From the NCBI GenBank assembly GCA_036898135.1, contig CM072515.1, positions 67,973,567 through 68,037,566 of the forward strand: DNA of 64,000 bases, given 5' to 3'. Shown piece after piece: positions 1 to 64,000 of the stretch (the first letter of the stretch is position 1; every line of letters starts with the position of its first letter). The position numbers were made by a program, and so were the translations under genes. The stretch is from Oncomelania hupensis. Lineage: Eukaryota > Mollusca > Gastropoda > Littorinimorpha > Pomatiopsidae. The notes below the pieces were generated by a model. That model saw only the letters and a list, made by a program, of their open reading frames with translations. It had not been told where the DNA came from and made no database searches.

Positions 1-1
1 A

Positions 2-2206
2 ACTGTAGCAGAGGCACTGGTGGACATGTTCAGTAGACTTGGAGTGCCTGAAGAAATTCTGACAGACCTCGGGACGCAGTTCGTCTCTGACTGCATGAAG
101 GAGGTCAATAGACTGTTGAGCATCCGGCATTTGACTACGACACCCTACCATCCGATGTGCAACGGGCTTGTCGAGAAGTTCAATGCTACGCTGAAGTCCA
201 CCCTGAAGAAACTGTGCAGCGAGCAGCCCAGACAATGGCATCGCTACATCAACGCCTTACTTTTCGCCTACAGAGAAGTACCGCAGGAGTCCACCGGCTT
301 TTCTCCGTTCGAGCTGCTGTACGGAAGAACCATCCGAGGGCCGATGCACATCCTAAAAGAACTGTGGACGAAAGAAGTAGAGACCCCAGAGGTGAAGAAC
401 AGCTACCAGTACGTGTTTGAGCTACGGGAGAAGCTGGAGCAGACTCTCGAGATAGCCAGAGAAAACCTGAAGAAGTCCCAAGACTGTGGAAAGCACTACT
501 ACGATCGTAGGGCTGTGAACAGGAAGTTCAAACCTGGCAACAAAGTGCTGGTGCTGCTACCTACCGATCATAATAAGTTGCTGATGCAGTGGAAAGGCCC
601 GTACGAAGTGGAGACCGTGGTGGGGATCAACGACTATAAGGTGAAGGTCGGCCAGCATTCCAAGATATACCACGCCAACCTCCTTAAGCTGTACGTGGAA
701 AGGCCATCAGAGACTGTGCATGCAGCAACAGCAGCTGAGATCGATAACAGCTTTGATAGCGAGGAACTGTTGGAACTTGGAGACTTCCACAGCAAAGAAG
801 GCATCGACGATGTTAAGCTAGGACCAAGCTTGACGGAAGGTCAAAAGATGGAGCTCAAGGACCTTATGGGCGAGTTTCCCCACAACTTCAGCGATGTCCC
901 TGGCTCTACAACTTTGGTCGAACACGAAGTCCACCTCACTTCGAATATCCCTGTTCGATCCAAGCCCTTCCCGATCCCTTTCAAGGCCCGTGAATCCTTG
1001 AAGAAAGACATCGATGAGATGCTGAAGATGGGCATCATCAGGGAGTCCAGTTCCCCCTACGCGTCCCCTGTCGTGGTCGTGAAAAAGAAGGACGGGAGCG
1101 ACCGAGTATGCATCGACTACAGGAAGGTTAATAAGATCACCGTCTTCGACCCTGAGCCGATGCCTACCGCAGCAGACCTCTTCCGCCAACTATCGGGGAG
1201 TAAAATCTTCTCAAAGATTGACCTCAGCAAGGGTTATTGGCAAGTCCCCGTGCGTCAACAGGACATACCAAAGACTGCTTTTATAACCCCTGATGGGACG
1301 TACGAGTGCCTAAGGATGCCCTTTGGCATGGTCAACAGCGGAGCTACCCTGAAGAGAGGGATGAAGAAGATGCTCAAAGGGATGAACAATGTCGTGTGTT
1401 ACTGGGACGACCTGCTAGTCCACACTCGCACCTGGGAAGAGCATCTGCAGACCTTGAGGGAGCTGTTTCACCGTCTCACAGAAGCCAACCTGACCGTGAG
1501 ACCCAGTAAGTGCATTCTGGGGACTGACAACGTCGACTTTATCGGCCATTCGTTGAAAGAAGGACAAAAGGGGCTTCTGCTAGAAAACGTCACCAAAATT
1601 CTGAACGCTCCACGTCCCCAAACAAAGAAGCAAGTACGATCTTTCCTGGGGTTGGCTGGATATTACAGGGAGTTTGTACCAAACTACTCCGCCATCACAG
1701 CACCCTTGTCGGACCTGGTGCGGAAAGGCTGTCCAAACCAAGTGCAGTGGGGACCGTCTCAGGAGAAGGCGTACCAGACCGTGCGCGACCTCCTTTCGAA
1801 GGATCCGGTGCTACGACTGCCTGACACTTCCAAGGAATTCGTCTTAAGAACAGACGCAGCGGACGAAGGCATCGGCGCCATACTGATGCAAGAACACGAA
1901 GGGAAACTATTTCCGGTCAGTTACGCCAGCAAAAAGCTGTCCAGGGCTGAGAAAAATTACTCGACCATGGAGAAAGAGTGCCTTGCCATCATATGGGGAA
2001 TCCGGAAGTTCGAACTGTACCTTCAAGGAGTGAAGTTCGTGCTACAGACTGATCACAAGCCGCTAACTTACTTGAACTCTGCCAAGTTTGTGAACAGTCG
2101 AATCATGAGATGGGCTATGTACTTGCAGAACTTTAACATGCGAGTAGAATCTATCAAAGGATCAGACAATGTTGGTGCGGACTTCCTCAGCAGAGTGTGT
2201 GAGTAA
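2..2206 (+). CDS. pol: Gmr1-like Ty3/gypsy polyprotein, 3' part: integrase, reverse transcriptase, RNase H
   Basis: The frame is open from the window edge to the TAA at 2204, so the protein begins upstream. The order is the integrase core end (Asp codon at 65-67 and Glu at 173-175, a D-35-E spacing), an integrase C-terminal GPY/F-type region (WKGPYEVE near 590), reverse transcriptase (RVCIDYRKVN, FSKIDLSKGYWQ, LRMPFGMVNS, active site YWDD at 1400-1411) and RNase H (RTDAADEGIG, MEKECLA, LQTDHKPL). Integrase before RT is the reverse of usual Ty3/gypsy order and is the hallmark of the Gmr1 group first described in Atlantic cod. The middle residue of the active site is Trp rather than the common Ile/Val/Leu. 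No stop or frameshift is seen in 734 codons, so the copy looks young. Gag, protease, primer site and 5' LTR would be left of the window. It lies upstream of the first ADGB exon seen, on the same strand. Confidence 0.93.
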   Translation, partial: TVAEALVDMFSRLGVPEEILTDLGTQFVSDCMKEVNRLLSIRHLTTTPYHPMCNGLVEKFNATLKSTLKKLCSEQPRQWHRYINALLFAYREVPQESTGFSPFELLYGRTIRGPMHILKELWTKEVETPEVKNSYQYVFELREKLEQTLEIARENLKKSQDCGKHYYDRRAVNRKFKPGNKVLVLLPTDHNKLLMQWKGPYEVETVVGINDYKVKVGQHSKIYHANLLKLYVERPSETVHAATAAEIDNSFDSEELLELGDFHSKEGIDDVKLGPSLTEGQKMELKDLMGEFPHNFSDVPGSTTLVEHEVHLTSNIPVRSKPFPIPFKARESLKKDIDEMLKMGIIRESSSPYASPVVVVKKKDGSDRVCIDYRKVNKITVFDPEPMPTAADLFRQLSGSKIFSKIDLSKGYWQVPVRQQDIPKTAFITPDGTYECLRMPFGMVNSGATLKRGMKKMLKGMNNVVCYWDDLLVHTRTWEEHLQTLRELFHRLTEANLTVRPSKCILGTDNVDFIGHSLKEGQKGLLLENVTKILNAPRPQTKKQVRSFLGLAGYYREFVPNYSAITAPLSDLVRKGCPNQVQWGPSQEKAYQTVRDLLSKDPVLRLPDTSKEFVLRTDAADEGIGAILMQEHEGKLFPVSYASKKLSRAEKNYSTMEKECLAIIWGIRKFELYLQGVKFVLQTDHKPLTYLNSAKFVNSRIMRWAMYLQNFNMRVESIKGSDNVGADFLSRVCE

Positions 2207-2403
2207 AGAACATTGACTGTGTGGATGAACTGTGAACAGTGACAATATCCAGATAGACTTGCGGATAGAAGGACATTGACTCTGTGTGGATGAACTGAGC
2301 TCAATGACAGTATTCAGAAGTTTTAATTCTGTACTTTGCTTGTGCATTACGTTTCAACGTTGTTGAAAGAAATTGGGTAAATTTCTTCTTGAGTGGGGGG
2401 TTG
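2207..2403 (+). other. Retrotransposon 3' untranslated region and polypurine tract
   Basis: Between the pol stop and the LTR lie two imperfect copies of a GACATTGACT-TGTGTGGATGAACTG block (about 2210 and 2270). A purine-rich GAGTGGGGGG run at 2391-2400 fits the plus-strand primer. An inverted copy of the LTR start (ACGTTTCAACG near 2349) could pair with 2408-2418 and place the polypurine tract in a loop. Confidence 0.7.
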
Positions 2404-3050
2404 TGTTACGTTGAAACGCGAACGAAAGTGTGTCGGAAGCGTGTACGATAGATCTAATCGTTTCGATTTGCAAAGTATTCAATAATGGAGTTTATTTACC
2501 TTTGATTTGAGTTTGCATTGTTGTTAGGAGAGGCTTTGTATAACGTTGATAATTTTGGTTAGTCGATATTGTTGTAGAATATTCCGGATCTGTTTGTTTA
2601 CTATCGATCGAAGTTTCTTGATGGTCGTAGATAATGGAGAACATTCTTTTGGCAGGAAGAGAGAAGTATGACGTAAGTCAATGATGACGATCTTTAATTC
2701 TGATTGGTTGGTTGTAATGCGTCATTTTCTAGAACGAGCTGTCGTCATCTCGAAGGAGAGAAAAAATTATTTATTCGATGCTCCGTGTGTTGTTGGGAGA
2801 TTGTTGTTGAGAGTAAAGTTGTTGATAGTGATTTGGAGAGTTGCTGTGAAAGTTGAGTTGAGAATTGTATGCAGTTGTTGATGTGTGCTGAATAAAAGTG
2901 GAAAGCTTCATACGTCGACTTTGTGAATTGTATGCTGTTTGGACGGGCTGTGTGAATAAACGAATCTGAGTTACACAACTATCAGGAATTCAAGCATCGG
3001 GGCTGAATCAGATACTGATAGAAAACACCATCATCAAACTGAGTGTAACA
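2404..3050 (+). repeat. 3' LTR of the Gmr1-like element
   Basis: 647 bp with ends TGTTAC and GTAACA, in the usual TG...CA form. AATAAA polyadenylation signals are at 2891 and 2955. The boundary is supported by two diverged reverse-complement copies elsewhere in the window that stop at the same terminal bases. The sequence to the right (3051 on) is the interior of a pearl-like repeat, so the retrotransposon inserted into that repeat. The expected target duplication partner of CACAC at 3051-3055 is outside the window. Confidence 0.88.
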
Positions 3051-3052
3051 CA

Positions 3053-3669
3053 CACATACTTTACAAATTTGGTCAACCTCACTCCAAGGTCAAAGCCACT
3101 GGAGCTGTCCAAAGTCGTTTTGCATAGGTACTTTAAAATGATCTTGATCATAAACTATGAGAGATATCAAGTCCAAACTTGTTGTATTTAGAGATGATAG
3201 ATAGATCGTTCATATGTTTCCTGTTTTTGCGTTGATCTTAAAGGTCAAGGTCATTTTAGGTCTTGCAAAAACATACACAAAAATAGGTCATCATACAGTA
3301 GAATGGCTATTTATTTAACCCGTAGTATGCAACAGCATTGGGTTATTTGATCAAACATGCATGAGAGGTCACGTGAGGATCAAAGTCATCCCAAGGTCAA
3401 TGTCACTGAAGGTCAAGGCCATCTCAAGGTCACTTTTTTGGTGTGTACCATAATAACTTTTTCTGTTCTTTGATAGCACATGAGTGTATTTTGAGCCAGA
3501 GGTCAAGGTCATCTTAAGGTCAAGAGCATAGAAAGATCAAATTAGTCAGTATTACTTTGCATTTTAATGCCACCGTTTCATTTTGGTTTTTCTGGGCACT
3601 CATTTTCATGTGAACTATTTTGAGTTCCATAAGGAGCATGAGAGTCATATGGGTTTTGTCCATCTTGGT
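3053..3669 (+). mobile_element. Pearl/HINE-like element, 3' part (copy A)
   Basis: Begins inside the family consensus (TTTGGTCAACCTCACTCCAAGGTCA) because the LTR retrotransposon split it. Carries several AAGGTCA half-sites and ends near 3669 with a degraded form of the conserved 3' terminus. The rest should lie left of the window, beyond the retrotransposon. Confidence 0.75.
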
Positions 3670-3735
3670 TCCACCCTGTGTGCTCCACCTCATGCTTCCT
3701 TTCTCACACTACTACAAGTTTGACTGTGTACGCAG

Positions 3736-63252
<59,517 letters not shown>

Positions 63253-63515
63253 GTAAGTACTAGGTAGCCACGTCAGTAGTCGTACTGGGTTTAACTTAAT
63301 GACCATGCTGAAGCTGTTTTAGCAGTATATTGTCACCAATATTATGAGATCTTAGTTTTCAATTAAAATGTCTTCTCTTCTTCATTAATAATGATAATAA
63401 TAATAATACAGCGTACTATCATGCGCTTTTTTCTCAATCAAACTCAAAGCACTGCGATCCAAAGAAATTGTTATGACAGAAAGCAGAAGAAAATTTAATA
63501 TTGGACTCGAGCTCT

Positions 63516-64000
63516 CAAGGTCAACAAATTTTAGTAAAAAAAATGACAATTTTTCACAAAATTTCACTTTTTAAAAATAAGTTATTAAGATTGAACTTAT
63601 GATCTTTGATGCATGATAGATATCAATGAGACACACATACTATTCCAATTTGGGCAACTTCACTCCAAGGTCAAGATTTCTGGAGCTGTCCAAAGTTGGT
63701 TAGTGTTGGTACTTTGAAGTGACCTTGTCCCTAAACTACGAGAGATATAAATTCCAAACTTGTTGTATTTACAGATGATAGGTTGATCTTTCATATATTT
63801 TCCATTTTTGTGTTGCTCTTGAACGTCAAGGTCATCTTATGCCTTGCAAAAACATTTTTAAAAATAGGTTAGCGTACATTAGAATGGCGGTATATTTAAC
63901 AATGGTATACAACATATTGGGTTATTTGATCGTACATGAGCATGAGAGGTCACAGGAAGTTCAAGGTCATCCCAAGGTCAAAGTCACTGAAGGTCAAAAT
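63516..64000 (+). mobile_element. Pearl/HINE-like element, 5'-truncated, runs off the window (copy I)
   Basis: Enters the family at CAAGGTCAACAAATTTTAGT and follows the consensus with many AAGGTCA motifs up to the window edge. Confidence 0.82.

Noticed and set aside
2..3050. Endogenous retrovirus with envelope gene
   Set aside because: No frame follows RNase H before the LTR; this is an LTR retrotransposon without env in the visible part.

Overview
This is a eukaryotic, probably molluscan (perhaps gastropod), nuclear genomic window. I infer the group from spliced exons with GT-AG introns, intron-rich structure and the repeat types: Helentron-derived 'pearl/DINE-like' elements, tRNA- and 5S-derived SINEs, several LINE groups and a Gmr1-like Ty3/gypsy element. 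No bacterial-type genes, operons or CRISPR arrays are present.

The window is dominated by one host gene on the + strand, androglobin (ADGB). I reconstructed 35 coding exons from 3736 to 63252. Their phases join without a break into 4218 coding bases (1406 codons), about 7% of the 59.5-kb span. The first codons of the gene lie left of the window and its C-terminus lies to the right. In order the exons encode the later part of the calpain-like protease region, a Lys/Glu/Pro-rich linker, a beta-rich 'SLKPTE'-type segment, globin helices E-H, a Lys-rich linker, an IQ calmodulin-binding motif, globin helices A-B(-C), a second beta-rich region and another Lys-rich linker. The globin fold is therefore circularly permuted, as known for androglobin.

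Positions 1-3050 hold the 3' part of an LTR retrotransposon whose integrase precedes reverse transcriptase (Gmr1-like order), ending in an intact 3' LTR. Two antisense solo LTRs of the same family sit in ADGB introns (10154-10766 with a perfect 5-bp target duplication, and 58357-58940).

The introns are packed with mobile elements. Ten copies or fragments of one roughly 1-kb non-autonomous family, all in the same orientation, have subterminal inverted repeats, a 3' hairpin and dense AAGGTCA half-sites (3053, 8006, 11103, 19999, 27622, 33712 with a nested copy at 34099, 47878, 49567, 63516). LINE pieces lie at 5190, 8757, 14420-17200, 23122 and 29690. Two related truncated retroelements lie at 32367 and 38822. 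SINEs lie at 6862, 23914, 29262 and 54150. DNA-transposon-like inserts lie at 15086, 36671 and 59060, with a fold-back at 60554. An unidentified 843-bp AT-rich insert with a 13-bp direct repeat is at 21404.

The tandem arrays include a 28-bp minisatellite of 17 units that grew from the 5' end of one pearl-like copy (49566-50036), a G-run minisatellite (41759-42105) and many microsatellites. All family names come from reading translations and motifs by eye; no database search was run.
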